Shown here: one piece after another, positions 41,132 to 50,303 of the stretch
How positions within the stretch are numbered: the first letter of the stretch is position 1
Layout of the letters: every line of letters begins with the position of its first letter
From: Hyphomicrobiales bacterium
Lineage (GTDB): Bacteria; Pseudomonadota; Alphaproteobacteria; Rhizobiales; Rhizobiaceae
Direction: 5' to 3'
DNA length: 64,000 bases
Assembly: GCA_003577315.1 (NCBI GenBank)
Contig: QEVK01000007.1
Coordinates: forward strand, 50,224-114,223
The notes under the pieces: generated by a model
Seen by the model: only the letters and a program-made list of their open reading frames with translations
Database searches by the model: none
What the model was told of the DNA's origin: nothing
Translations under genes and position numbers: made by a program

Positions 41132-42644
41132 TGGCGGAATTCCTTGAAAGCGACGGGATTGGGCTCGGTCCGGCGGCGCCGGCGACCGCGGGAGGCAGGG
41201 CCGCGTCGCGCGGCGGCCGGGCGGCGGGCTCGCGCGCGGCGGCGACCCCGGTGCGCACCAGTTCGTTGTTGGCGTCCGACTTCTCGGTGCGCTCCCACAC
41301 CAGCCCCTCGTCGCGCAGGTACATCTTGAAGCCGATGGCGAGCGGGATCAGCCACACCACCCACCAGACCATGACGAAGAGCGGGTTGACGCGCGCCATG
41401 TACCAGATGCGCGCCCACACGCTGTCGAGCACCAGCGCCGTGCGCCGCCACGTGCGGATGTAGAGCATAGTCATCGACAGCGCGAAGCAGAACAGGTTGA
41501 GCGCCACCAGCGGCAGGAGCCACAGCGGCAGCGGCGAGGTCGCGTCGTACCAGCGCCACAGCGCCCAGATGCCGATGGGCACGCCGACGGCGTTGAGCCA
41601 CAGCGACATGCACGGCAGGAAGTTGAGCCACGCCTTGAAGCGGTCGCGCGGCTCCATGCCCATGGCGGCGAGCGGCGTGCCGAGGCTCTGGAAGAAGCCG
41701 GCGACCCAGCGCTTGCGCTGGGTGATGCCGTGGGCGAAGGTCGAGGGCACCTCCTCGATCAGCGAGCCGGCGATGATGCCGAGCCGCTTGCCGTTGACCC
41801 AGAAGCGCATGCCGACCTCCGGGTCCTCGATGGTCAGCCACGGGTGGAAGCCGCCGAGCCTGATGAGGTCGGAGGCGCGGAAGAACAGCCCCTTTCCCAG
41901 CACCCAGTAGGGATGGCGGCCGTCGGCCGACACATGCGGATATTTCGAGCCGTCCCAGGCCATGTGGTCGAAGGCGTGCCAGCTCGCGGCGAGCGAGTCG
42001 TTCAGGTTGCCGGCGACGTTCTGCGCCTGCAGCACGTCGTAGTCGCGCATGCCGATGGCGGCGGCGAGGAAGTGGTCGCGCGGCGGGCAGCTGTCGGCGT
42101 CGATGTAGTTGACGAGGAAATCCTCCTTGTGGGCCAGCGCCGCGGCCACCTGGTAGAAGGCGTAGACGAGCTGCCGCGTCTTCTTGGGCGGCAGCGCGCG
42201 GTTGCGCTTGCGCCGGCCCTGGTGCCACCAGTAGGCCTTGGGCGTGCGCTCCCACGCCACCCACACCTTGCTCCAGCTCGAATGGGTCGTCGGCGGCACC
42301 TCGATCACCCGCACGAAGGGGAAGTCGCGCTGGAGCCGCTTCAGCGCCGCGACGGTCTCGACGTCGTTGTCGTTGGGGATGGCGATCACGCTGTAGCGGT
42401 CGGCGGGATAGTCGATGCGCGCCAGCGAATGGAAGGTGGTGCGCATCGTCTCCTCCGGCTCGCGCAGCACCGGATAGAACAGCACGATATAGGGATAGTG
42501 CGCGATCGAGCGCTTCGCCGCCTCGCTCGTGTCCACCCAGTTGACCGGCCGGGTGAAGAAATAGGCGTCGACCGCGAAGGCGAGGAAATAGAGCACCTGC
42601 ACGGCGGCGAACGCGCTGCCCAGGATGAGGTCGTCGAGCGGCAT
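41124..42644 (-). CDS. Processive GT2 glycosyltransferase, cellulose-synthase-like
   Basis: A 506-residue membrane glycosyltransferase. One N-terminal span (residues about 6-30) is followed by the catalytic domain with NDND (91-94), DAD (182-184), EDPEVGMR (273-280) and the QRKRW acceptor motif (309-313), then about three C-terminal spans (342-365, 372-396, 420-440). This is the D,D,D,QxxRW layout of enzymes that make and extrude beta-linked polymers such as cellulose, hyaluronan or mannans. No PilZ domain is present; the last 50 residues are Ala/Pro-rich. With UDP-xylose genes beside it, a beta-1,4-xylan or mixed polymer is the obvious candidate, but specificity cannot be read from motifs. 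Confidence 0.84.
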   Translation of the reverse strand: MPLDDLILGSAFAAVQVLYFLAFAVDAYFFTRPVNWVDTSEAAKRSIAHYPYIVLFYPVLREPEETMRTTFHSLARIDYPADRYSVIAIPNDNDVETVAALKRLQRDFPFVRVIEVPPTTHSSWSKVWVAWERTPKAYWWHQGRRKRNRALPPKKTRQLVYAFYQVAAALAHKEDFLVNYIDADSCPPRDHFLAAAIGMRDYDVLQAQNVAGNLNDSLAASWHAFDHMAWDGSKYPHVSADGRHPYWVLGKGLFFRASDLIRLGGFHPWLTIEDPEVGMRFWVNGKRLGIIAGSLIEEVPSTFAHGITQRKRWVAGFFQSLGTPLAAMGMEPRDRFKAWLNFLPCMSLWLNAVGVPIGIWALWRWYDATSPLPLWLLPLVALNLFCFALSMTMLYIRTWRRTALVLDSVWARIWYMARVNPLFVMVWWVVWLIPLAIGFKMYLRDEGLVWERTEKSDANNELVRTGVAAAREPAARPPRDAALPPAVAGAAGPSPIPSLSRNSANV

Positions 42645-42656
42645 GGCGGTCTGCCC

Positions 42657-44090
42657 TCACTGCAACGTGGCGTGATGGGGATGCCGGAGACGGTTGCCGT
42701 CGGCCTCGGCCGGGGCGGGGACCGGCGCCGGGCGCGCCTTGCGCGGCCTGCCGAGCTCCAGCCGCTTGCGCGAGGCGATCAGCGACGCCATCGGATAGCC
42801 GATGCCGGACGCCATCAGCCCGGCATCGGCGAGCGCGGCCGGATCGAAGGCGTTGCGCAGGTCGACGAAGACCGGGACGGCCAGGCTCGCCGCGATCCGC
42901 GACAGGTCGAGCTGCCGCAGCTCCGCCCATTCGGTGGCGAGCACCGCGCAATGGGCGCCCGCCACGCAGTCGTAGCCGTCGCGCGCGAAGGCGACGCCGG
43001 CAAGGAACTCGGCGGCGTTGTCCATGCCCTGCGGGTCGTAGACGCGCACGAAGGCCCCCGCCTGCTGGAGGACGGAGATCAGCGCGAGCGCCGGCGAGTC
43101 GCGCATGTCGTCGGTGTCGGGCTTGAAGGTGAGGCCGAGCACGGCGACGGTCTTGCCGCCGACGTCGCCGCCCATGGCGTCGATGACGCGGTGGCCCATG
43201 GCGTATTTGCGCTCCTCGTTGACGAGGATCGCCTCCTCGACCAGCCTGAGCGACATGCCGAGCTCGCGCGCCGTGGCGGCGAGCGCGGACGTGTCCTTGG
43301 GAAAGCAGGAGCCGCCATAGCCGGGGCCCGCGCGCAGGAAGTCCTCGCCGATGCGGCGGTCGAGGCCGATGCCGCGCGCCACGTCGCGCACGTCGGCCGC
43401 GGCCGCCTCGCACAGGTCGGCGATCTCGTTGATGAAGGTGATCTTCAGCGCCAGGAAGGCGTTGGCCGCGTATTTGGTGATCTCGGCGGCGGTGCGCGTC
43501 GTGGAAAGCAGCGGCACGCCGGCGTCGGTCAGCGGGCGGTAGAGCCGCATCAAGGCGTTGCGGGCGCGCGCGTCCTGCGTGCCGATGACGACGCGGTCGG
43601 GCCGCAGGAAGTCGGCGAGGGCGCTGCCCTCGCGCAGGAACTCCGGGTTGGAGGCGACGGAAAGGTCGAGATCGGGGCGGGCGGCCGCGATCAGGCGCTC
43701 GATGGCGTCGCCCGTGCCGGCCGGCACGGTGGACTTGGTGACGACGACGACGCGCTCATGGGCTCTCGCCGCGATGGCCTCGGCCACGGCGAAGACGCTC
43801 GACAGGTCGGCCCCGCCGGTGCGCGCCGGCGGCGTGCCGACGGCGATCATCACCAGATCGACGTCGTTGCCGAGGAACGGCAGGGCCTCGGCGAAGGCGA
43901 GCCGGCCGGCCTGCCGGTTGCACGCGATCAGCCGCTCCAGTCCCGGCTCGTAGATCGGGCAGTCGCCGCCGTTCAGCGCCGCGATCCTGGCCGGGTTGGT
44001 GTCGACGCACACGACGTCGTTGCCCAGCTCGGCGAAGCACGCGCCGCTGACAAGTCCCACATAGCCGCACCCCACCACGATGATACGCAT
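42657..44090 (-). CDS. ugd: UDP-glucose 6-dehydrogenase
   Basis: A 477-residue enzyme: cofactor motif VVGCGYVGLVSG at the start, EPGLE, NPEFLREG, ITKYAANAFLALKI and catalytic Cys262 in GYGGSCFPKD. It oxidises UDP-glucose to UDP-glucuronate in two steps using NAD. It lies 20 bases downstream of the UDP-xylose synthase gene and 12 bases before the GT2 gene, so glucose donor, glucuronate, xylose and polymerase are on one transcript. The ATG at 44090 was chosen at the Rossmann motif. Confidence 0.92.
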   Translation of the reverse strand: MRIIVVGCGYVGLVSGACFAELGNDVVCVDTNPARIAALNGGDCPIYEPGLERLIACNRQAGRLAFAEALPFLGNDVDLVMIAVGTPPARTGGADLSSVFAVAEAIAARAHERVVVVTKSTVPAGTGDAIERLIAAARPDLDLSVASNPEFLREGSALADFLRPDRVVIGTQDARARNALMRLYRPLTDAGVPLLSTTRTAAEITKYAANAFLALKITFINEIADLCEAAAADVRDVARGIGLDRRIGEDFLRAGPGYGGSCFPKDTSALAATARELGMSLRLVEEAILVNEERKYAMGHRVIDAMGGDVGGKTVAVLGLTFKPDTDDMRDSPALALISVLQQAGAFVRVYDPQGMDNAAEFLAGVAFARDGYDCVAGAHCAVLATEWAELRQLDLSRIAASLAVPVFVDLRNAFDPAALADAGLMASGIGYPMASLIASRKRLELGRPRKARPAPVPAPAEADGNRLRHPHHATLQ

Positions 44091-44110
44091 GACTGGCGCT
44101 CCCGCTCCGT

Positions 44111-45157
<1,047 letters not shown>

Positions 45158-45190
45158 GGATCTCCATCCACCGATCGCGGTGCCGCGGGG

Positions 45191-45775
45191 TCAGCCTCCG
45201 GCGCCGCTCGCAGCGGGGGCGACGGTGAGGCGGCTGCTGCGGGGATTGGCCGGCACCGGCCAGCCGCCCTCGGGCGGCTCCGCCACGGCCATGTGGTTCT
45301 GGTGATAGACGGGCAGCAGGCCGGCCTGATAGTTGACGTTCTGCACCTTGACGCCGTCCGTCAGGCGCAGGTCGGCGGCGCGGACCGTCAGGCCGTTGAC
45401 CTCGATCGAGCGGACGAACAGGTTGCGGTCGCGGCCCCAGCCTTCCTCCTTGAACTTGTCGTTCACCAGGACGATGGAGATGGGCGCGTCGGGCCGGAAC
45501 ACCTTGTCGTCGACGCGGAACTCGAAGCGTTCGATATATTGATCCGGGGCCGGACTGAAGAAGAGGCGGCCCTCATAGACGGTGTCGATGGCCTTCGTCA
45601 GCTCGCCGCGACCGATGACCTTGTCGCCGATCCTGATCTCGAAGGCGGGCGCGCCGTCATATGCTTCGCCGGCGGCCAGGAACGATATGCGCGATTCTGC
45701 ATAGACGGCAGATGTAACCATCGCCTGAAGCGCCGCCGCGCAGAATACGCACGCTTTAATATTAACTCCGTACAT
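45191..45775 (-). CDS. Exported protein with calcium-dependent xylan-binding (CBM36/60-like) module
   Basis: A 194-residue protein with a Sec signal (about residues 1-26, AYA cleavage). The mature domain starts ISFLAAGEAYDGAPAFEIRI and ends with VLVNDKFKEEGWGRDRNLFVRSIEVNG (segment about residues 102-128); the pattern of a ND loop followed by DRNL and VNG is that of CBM36/60 calcium-dependent xylan-binding modules. No catalytic domain is attached; the C-terminal 40 residues are low in structure. It leads the synthesis operon, so it may hold or guide the nascent polymer in the periplasm or at the surface. The start at 45775 was chosen for signal peptide and ribosome-site position. Confidence 0.72.
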   Translation of the reverse strand: MYGVNIKACVFCAAALQAMVTSAVYAESRISFLAAGEAYDGAPAFEIRIGDKVIGRGELTKAIDTVYEGRLFFSPAPDQYIERFEFRVDDKVFRPDAPISIVLVNDKFKEEGWGRDRNLFVRSIEVNGLTVRAADLRLTDGVKVQNVNYQAGLLPVYHQNHMAVAEPPEGGWPVPANPRSSRLTVAPAASGAGG

Positions 45776-45968
45776 CTTGAAACCCTTCCTGTTCTCGTCG
45801 GGTTTTCCGAGATATCCCAAATGTTACTCGTCACCGAAACATTCTGTGAAGATCGCGTTTTATGACTAGTTCGCTATTCGGGATTTAATCTGTTTGAGTT
45901 AGTTGCCTGCGCGGACGGCGGCGCTATCATCGCTTCGGGAGTTTCCCGTTCGACGCGCGCATTTGGGG

Positions 45969-47096
45969 ATGGTTCCGGTGAAGCGACGCCGCTTCCTGCA
46001 GACCTTGGCCGTCGCCTCGATCGGACCATGGCTCTCGGCCTGCGCGGGGGAGGACCGGCAGGCGGGCGAGCCGTTCGAGGAGGAGGACGAGACGCAGTCG
46101 CTCGCCCAGGCGGCGGCGGCGAGCGGGCGCGGCTTCGGCGCGGCGGTCAACGCCGGGACGTTGCGGACGCGCTCGCACGGCTATCGCGCGGTGCTGGGCC
46201 AATGTTCGTCGGTGACGCCGGAATGGTCGCTGAAGTGGGACCGGCTGTGCCCGCGGCCCGGCCGGTACGATTTCCACGAGGCCGACAGGATCGCCGATTT
46301 CGCGCGCGGCCAGGGCAAGCGCATGCGCGGCCACACGCTTTTGTGGCATCTCGGCATGCCGCGCTGGGCCGACGCCCTCCTGGCGGACACGCGCGAATGG
46401 GGCCATGTCCGCAGCTATTTCCACACGGTCATGCCGCGCTACGCCGACGTCGTCGACGAATGGGACGTGGTCAACGAGCCGGTCGGCACCGGCATCCATG
46501 CCGACGGCCTGCGCGGCAACCAGTTCCTCCAGGCCTTCGGCCCGGACTACATCGACTGGGCGTTCTGGACCGCGCGGGAGGCCGCCCCCCGGGCGCGGCT
46601 GTTCATCAACGAGTACGGGCTGGAATACGCGCTGCCCGAGGAGGGACGCCGGCGCCTGGCACTGCTGCGACTGACGGAGGGCCTGCTGCGGCGCGGCGTT
46701 CCGGTCCACGGCGTCGGCCTGCAGGCGCATCTCGACCTGCGCAAGGGCAAGATCTACGCCGACGGCGTCTACGGGCTCTTGCGCGACCTGTCGAACTTCG
46801 GCTTGCGGATCTCGATCACCGAGCTCGACGTGCGCGAGGGCGACCGCAAGATGCCGCTGAAGGCGCGGGACGCGGCCGTCGCCGACGAGGTGCGGCGCTA
46901 TCTCGACATCGCGCTGGATTTCGCGGCCGTCAGGTCGATCTCGACATGGGGGCTGAGCGACGGCGACTCCTGGCTCGCCTACAAGGCGGACGGCCGCGCC
47001 GACAATCGCGGCCTGCCCTACGACCGCGAATGGCGGCGCAAGCCCATGCGCACGGCCATCGAGACGGCGCTGCGCGGCAGCCGGCGCTATTCGTGA
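45969..47096 (+). CDS. GH10-family glycoside hydrolase, Tat-exported lipoprotein
   Basis: A 375-residue GH10 enzyme. The N-terminus VKRRRFLQTLAVASIGPWLSAC has twin arginines and a lipobox (LSAC, Cys25), so it should be an outer- or inner-membrane lipoprotein. Acid/base Glu170 lies in WDVVNEPVG and nucleophile Glu285 in ITELDVREG. It is a paralogue of the enzyme at 38877 but anchored. It is transcribed divergently from the synthesis operon across a 193-base AT-rich region, which probably has both promoters. Start codon is the ATG at 45969; a GTG two codons later is also possible. Confidence 0.87.
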   Translation: MVPVKRRRFLQTLAVASIGPWLSACAGEDRQAGEPFEEEDETQSLAQAAAASGRGFGAAVNAGTLRTRSHGYRAVLGQCSSVTPEWSLKWDRLCPRPGRYDFHEADRIADFARGQGKRMRGHTLLWHLGMPRWADALLADTREWGHVRSYFHTVMPRYADVVDEWDVVNEPVGTGIHADGLRGNQFLQAFGPDYIDWAFWTAREAAPRARLFINEYGLEYALPEEGRRRLALLRLTEGLLRRGVPVHGVGLQAHLDLRKGKIYADGVYGLLRDLSNFGLRISITELDVREGDRKMPLKARDAAVADEVRRYLDIALDFAAVRSISTWGLSDGDSWLAYKADGRADNRGLPYDREWRRKPMRTAIETALRGSRRYS

Positions 47097-47149
47097 GCGC
47101 GGCCCTTCTCTGTCGCGGCCCTTGTCTGTGCCGGGGCGTCGGATCGTGT

Positions 47150-47167
47150 GCCCGGACTTGTCCGGGC
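47150..47167. repeat. REP-like palindrome between convergent genes
   Basis: GCCCGGAC-TT-GTCCGGGC is a perfect 8-bp inverted repeat between two convergent genes. Closely similar GCCCGGAC/GTCCGGGC palindromes are widespread extragenic elements in alphaproteobacteria. It may also serve as a bidirectional transcription stop, but there is no T tract. Confidence 0.6.
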
Positions 47168-47177
47168 GTCCGCCGCG

Positions 47178-47969
47178 CTAGCTCGAGCCGTTTCGCGGCG
47201 GATGGGAATGCAGGTTGCGCGAGAGCTGGGAATAGAGGCCGCGCGTGCCGGCCGAGCTGCCGACGCCGAACTCGTTCATGAGCTGGCGCTCGCAGCGCTC
47301 GAAGAGATGGCGCAGCCGCGCATGGTCGCCCTGCTCGGCCGCTTCCGTCATCAGCGTCTGGAACGCCTGCTCGTTGCAGGGATCGACGGCCAGAAGCTTG
47401 CGCGCGCAAAGGCTGCGCGCGGCGGGCGAAAGGATCGTGTCGTCGCCGAGCGCGCCCGCCAGCTTCTCGATCAGCGTGCCGCGCAGGCGCTCGCGCTGCT
47501 CGGACAGCCATTCCTCGAACTCGGGGCTCGACGCCCCGATGTCGGCCAGAAGGTCGCCGCCATAGAACTCGCATGCGCTCACGATGGACGCCTCGTCCTC
47601 GCCCTCGAGCGCGTCGAGGAATTCGCGCAGATCCCAGTCGATGCCGTCGGGCATGAGATAGACCAGCGTGAAGTTGGAGCCGATCAGCCGGAAGTTGTTC
47701 TCGTCCTGAAAGCGGCGGATGCGCACCAGGTTCTGGCGCAGATTGGCGCTCGCCTTCTCGAGGTCGGCGTCGGGCCAGAAGATGGACTTCAGACGCTGCC
47801 GCGACATCATCATCCTCGAGCCGGAAAGCAGAAGATAGGTCGCGATGCGAAAACAGCTCGACGGCACGGTGGATTGCACGATTCCGTCGACGGCGATGCT
47901 GCAAACACCCAAGGTATTCAGGGAAACACGTGGTATATGTTTCGGTTCCGATGCGCGTGTCGTGTCCAT
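47178..47969 (-). CDS. SARP-type regulator with BTAD domain
   Basis: A 263-residue regulator. An OmpR-like winged helix occupies about residues 20-100 (SRMMMSRQRLKSIFWPDADLEKASANLRQNLVRIRR, written here as a 36-residue block in two parts: SRMMMSRQRLKSIFWPDADL and EKASANLRQNLVRIRR) and a helical bacterial transcriptional activation domain about 115-245. Such SARP/AfsR-like proteins are common in actinobacteria and rarer here. AGGAGCGGGG precedes the ATG. It stands next to the polysaccharide locus and may control it or the secreted proteins at 50.3 kb. Confidence 0.8.
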   Translation of the reverse strand: MDTTRASEPKHIPRVSLNTLGVCSIAVDGIVQSTVPSSCFRIATYLLLSGSRMMMSRQRLKSIFWPDADLEKASANLRQNLVRIRRFQDENNFRLIGSNFTLVYLMPDGIDWDLREFLDALEGEDEASIVSACEFYGGDLLADIGASSPEFEEWLSEQRERLRGTLIEKLAGALGDDTILSPAARSLCARKLLAVDPCNEQAFQTLMTEAAEQGDHARLRHLFERCERQLMNEFGVGSSAGTRGLYSQLSRNLHSHPPRNGSS

Positions 47970-48447
47970 GCCCCGCTCCTGATACGGTTCAACGCACGCC
48001 CCCACCCCTCATTCGCAACGGAATACTATAGTCGTTTTCATTGAACCATCAAAGGGTTGTTTTTAAATTCCGAATCATCGGCCGATTATGACAGTCTTGC
48101 TGCCGGTTTCTATTTGAATAATATATCAAAATCTTCACACAATACGAAACACTCGAGGTATATCCGCAGAATATTACCCCGCCATGACAAATCAGCATTG
48201 AGATACGTCGGAGACATGCCCAGAAACGCAGTAATCCCGCCAATGACGCCGCGCCGCGAAGGACTTGCGGTATCGCGGCCGCGTATATCGCGGGAGCAAG
48301 GCGAAAACTCCACTCATGAAACGCTGCGTCCGTCGCAGCATCAGGGTAGCATCCCTGCCCGCCGACTGCCTTGTGTCTCGCTCCTTTCCCGACAATTTAC
48401 CGTTCAACTCGATCTGGATTTTCATGAAACACGGCCGATCATCGATC
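47970..48447. other. AT-rich 478-bp intergenic region
   Basis: Upstream of the SARP gene. Base composition falls well below the rest of the window between about 48020 and 48240, with runs such as TTTTTAAATT and ATAATATATC. It probably contains the SARP promoter. No convincing gene, RNA or insertion-sequence end was seen; short minus-strand frames here have no ribosome site. Confidence 0.5.
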
Positions 48448-48927
48448 TCAATAGCGAATGTTCTTCTCGCGGATGAAATCGAATATCGACCTGTTTATGG
48501 CGATGATCTCGGATATGACTTCGTCGATGCGGCTGATCTCGACATCGTCCAGCGCTTCGATCTTTCCGTATTTGAGGGTGTCGCCGTAGTCGGCGATCCT
48601 CAGGAGCTGCGTGGCCTCGATGTCCCCGTTCTCGTCGAATGAATAGATGCAGTGGTTATACTTGTTGCGGACCCTGGCGCCCATCTTCATCCTGGCGACG
48701 ATCGGCGTCAGGCGCGCGCGGATTTCCGGGTCGGCCGACTCCAGCCGCAGCAGGCGCTCGATGAACTCCAGCCGCGCCCGCGACGTGTTCAGCGTCAGGA
48801 AGGTGACGATCGCCACGTCCTTGCCCGAGCGCATCAGGAACGCCATCAGGTAGATCAGCAGGCTTTCCGTGTTGGTCCACGCATAGTTCAGCTTGCCGAT
48901 CAGGAGCAGGAGCTCTTCGTTGCGCAT
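48448..48927 (-). CDS. Small helical protein with possible HEPN-type RNxxxH motif
   Basis: A 159-residue mostly helical protein of no recognised family. The segment ARVRNKYNHCIYSF (about residues 83-96) contains Arg-Asn-x3-His, the spacing of the HEPN RNase motif, preceded by two amphipathic helices as in HEPN folds. This may be chance. It begins ten bases after the LuxR gene stop and is probably co-transcribed with it. No partner antitoxin was seen, so a toxin role is not supported; a sensory or structural role is as likely. Confidence 0.5.
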   Translation of the reverse strand: MRNEELLLLIGKLNYAWTNTESLLIYLMAFLMRSGKDVAIVTFLTLNTSRARLEFIERLLRLESADPEIRARLTPIVARMKMGARVRNKYNHCIYSFDENGDIEATQLLRIADYGDTLKYGKIEALDDVEISRIDEVISEIIAINRSIFDFIREKNIRY

Positions 48928-48937
48928 GGCACGGCGC

Positions 48938-49771
48938 TCAGAAGGTCGGCGCCGCGCCGTTCACGCCACGCGCCGCCATCCCGAGCGAACCCGTCATGCC
49001 CCGGCGATAGGTCGCGGCGGCCTGCGTCCTGTTGCTGACGCGCAGCTTCGACAGCAGGTTGTGAACGTGCACCTTCACCGTGTGCTCCGACAGCGACATC
49101 TTGTGGGCGATGAGCTTGTTCTGGTGACCCTCCGACAGAAGCTCGAGGATCTCCTGCTCGCGCGCGGTCAGCGACGACAGCGGCGGCGTCGCCGGGACGG
49201 CCGCGGGCGAAGCCTCCGCGCGCGGCGGCTCGACGGCGGGCGGCGATGCGGGGGCGTTTGCCGGCATGGCTGCCGATGCGGGCACAGGCGCGGGCGCCGG
49301 TGGGGGAACGACGGCGGGAAGCGTCTGCCGCCGGTTCATGACGGGATAGTATTCGCCGCCGCTCAGCAGAAGCAGCACCGCCGCCAGCCAGACCTCGAGC
49401 TTGAGCGTCATCGGCAGGATGCCCTGGACCTTCTGCGCCGCGAACAGCTCGCAGCAATGCGGCGTCAGCATGTCGGCGTCGTCGATGAGGATGGCGATCG
49501 CCGCGGCCGGATGCAGCGCGCGCTGGGCCTCGATCTCGCGCGCGATCCCCGTGCCGCAGCTGGCGTGGATGAGGATGAGCCGGACGTCGCCGTCCGAATC
49601 GGCGATGGCGCCGCCGCCCGCCTCGCATATGAGCGCCTGGCATCCCCTGAGCTGCTCCTGCAGCGTGTGGGCGAGGCTTTGATAGAGCGTCCCGGCATGC
49701 GCCACGATCATGATGTGCGCCGCCTCCCTCTCCACCATCGAATTGTTATGAATGCCTCCTTCGATTGCCAT
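48938..49771 (-). CDS. LuxR-family regulator with degenerate receiver domain
   Basis: A 277-residue protein: receiver-like domain (about residues 18-130), a long Pro/Ala linker (about 150-200) and a LuxR helix-turn-helix (LTAREQEILELLSEG, then LIAHKMSLSEHTVKVHVHNL). The strand that should carry the phosphorylated Asp reads LILIHAS, so phosphorylation is unlikely; another signal or constitutive action is expected. GGGAGG precedes the ATG. It lies next to the secreted-repeat and polysaccharide loci and is a good candidate biofilm regulator. Confidence 0.82.
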   Translation of the reverse strand: MAIEGGIHNNSMVEREAAHIMIVAHAGTLYQSLAHTLQEQLRGCQALICEAGGGAIADSDGDVRLILIHASCGTGIAREIEAQRALHPAAAIAILIDDADMLTPHCCELFAAQKVQGILPMTLKLEVWLAAVLLLLSGGEYYPVMNRRQTLPAVVPPPAPAPVPASAAMPANAPASPPAVEPPRAEASPAAVPATPPLSSLTAREQEILELLSEGHQNKLIAHKMSLSEHTVKVHVHNLLSKLRVSNRTQAAATYRRGMTGSLGMAARGVNGAAPTF

Positions 49772-50303
49772 GAAGCCTCCCTGAGCATCTGTTACGCAAC
49801 CTGATTGCTGCGGGCTGTGGTCAACGAACTGTTATTGTTACCACGACGTTAACACTACGAGCGTGACTCGGCCGTTAGATGCGTCGAGCTAGGTCGATGG
49901 TCGATATCCGACTCGACCTTCGTCTAGGTTCCGGCGTCCCGCCGCCGCTAATATCGATTTAAATCGCTCACCTGAGCCTGCGGCCGCCTTGCCCGGGGCG
50001 AACGCCGGATTCCGGCGCCAAGGCCGGGGCAGGCCCGTCCGTTATGGCGGAAAGAGCTAGTCCGACAAGATTATCGCAAGGACATCGCCCGGAACGCCGG
50101 CCGATCCCGGCGCATATCGCCAGTTCTGCTTAGACTTGATTGTTGTCTTACCAATCACGGCGCGATCGCCAACCTTGTACCCCGCGCGGCCATGTCCGTC
50201 CGGGACAGCGCCGGCCAGCCGACGGAACGATCCGGTAGCCCCGTTTGAAATGAAGAGGGGAGGCTCGTTCCGCCACCAGAGCACCCACTGGAGGAGCGGA
50301 AAA
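49772..50303. other. 532-bp intergenic region with inverted repeat
   Basis: Between the divergent LuxR and repeat-protein genes. An inverted repeat AGGTCGA...TCGACCT (49891-49897 and 49913-49919, arms 15 bases apart) could bind a regulator such as the neighbouring LuxR or SARP protein. The stretch from about 49935 has AATATCGATTTAAATCG, an AT-rich palindromic piece. A minus-strand frame 50057-50284 is open (75 codons) with no recognised domain; I do not support it as a gene. Confidence 0.45.

Noticed and set aside
48049..48243. A 64-codon minus-strand frame in the AT-rich gap
   Set aside because: Cys/Ile-rich without ribosome site or domain; likely chance in a low-GC stretch.
50057..50284. 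A 75-codon minus-strand frame in the LuxR/repeat-protein gap
   Set aside because: It has a tidy C-terminal half (YKVGDRAVIGK) but I could not assign a family or a ribosome site, so it is left as a possibility only.
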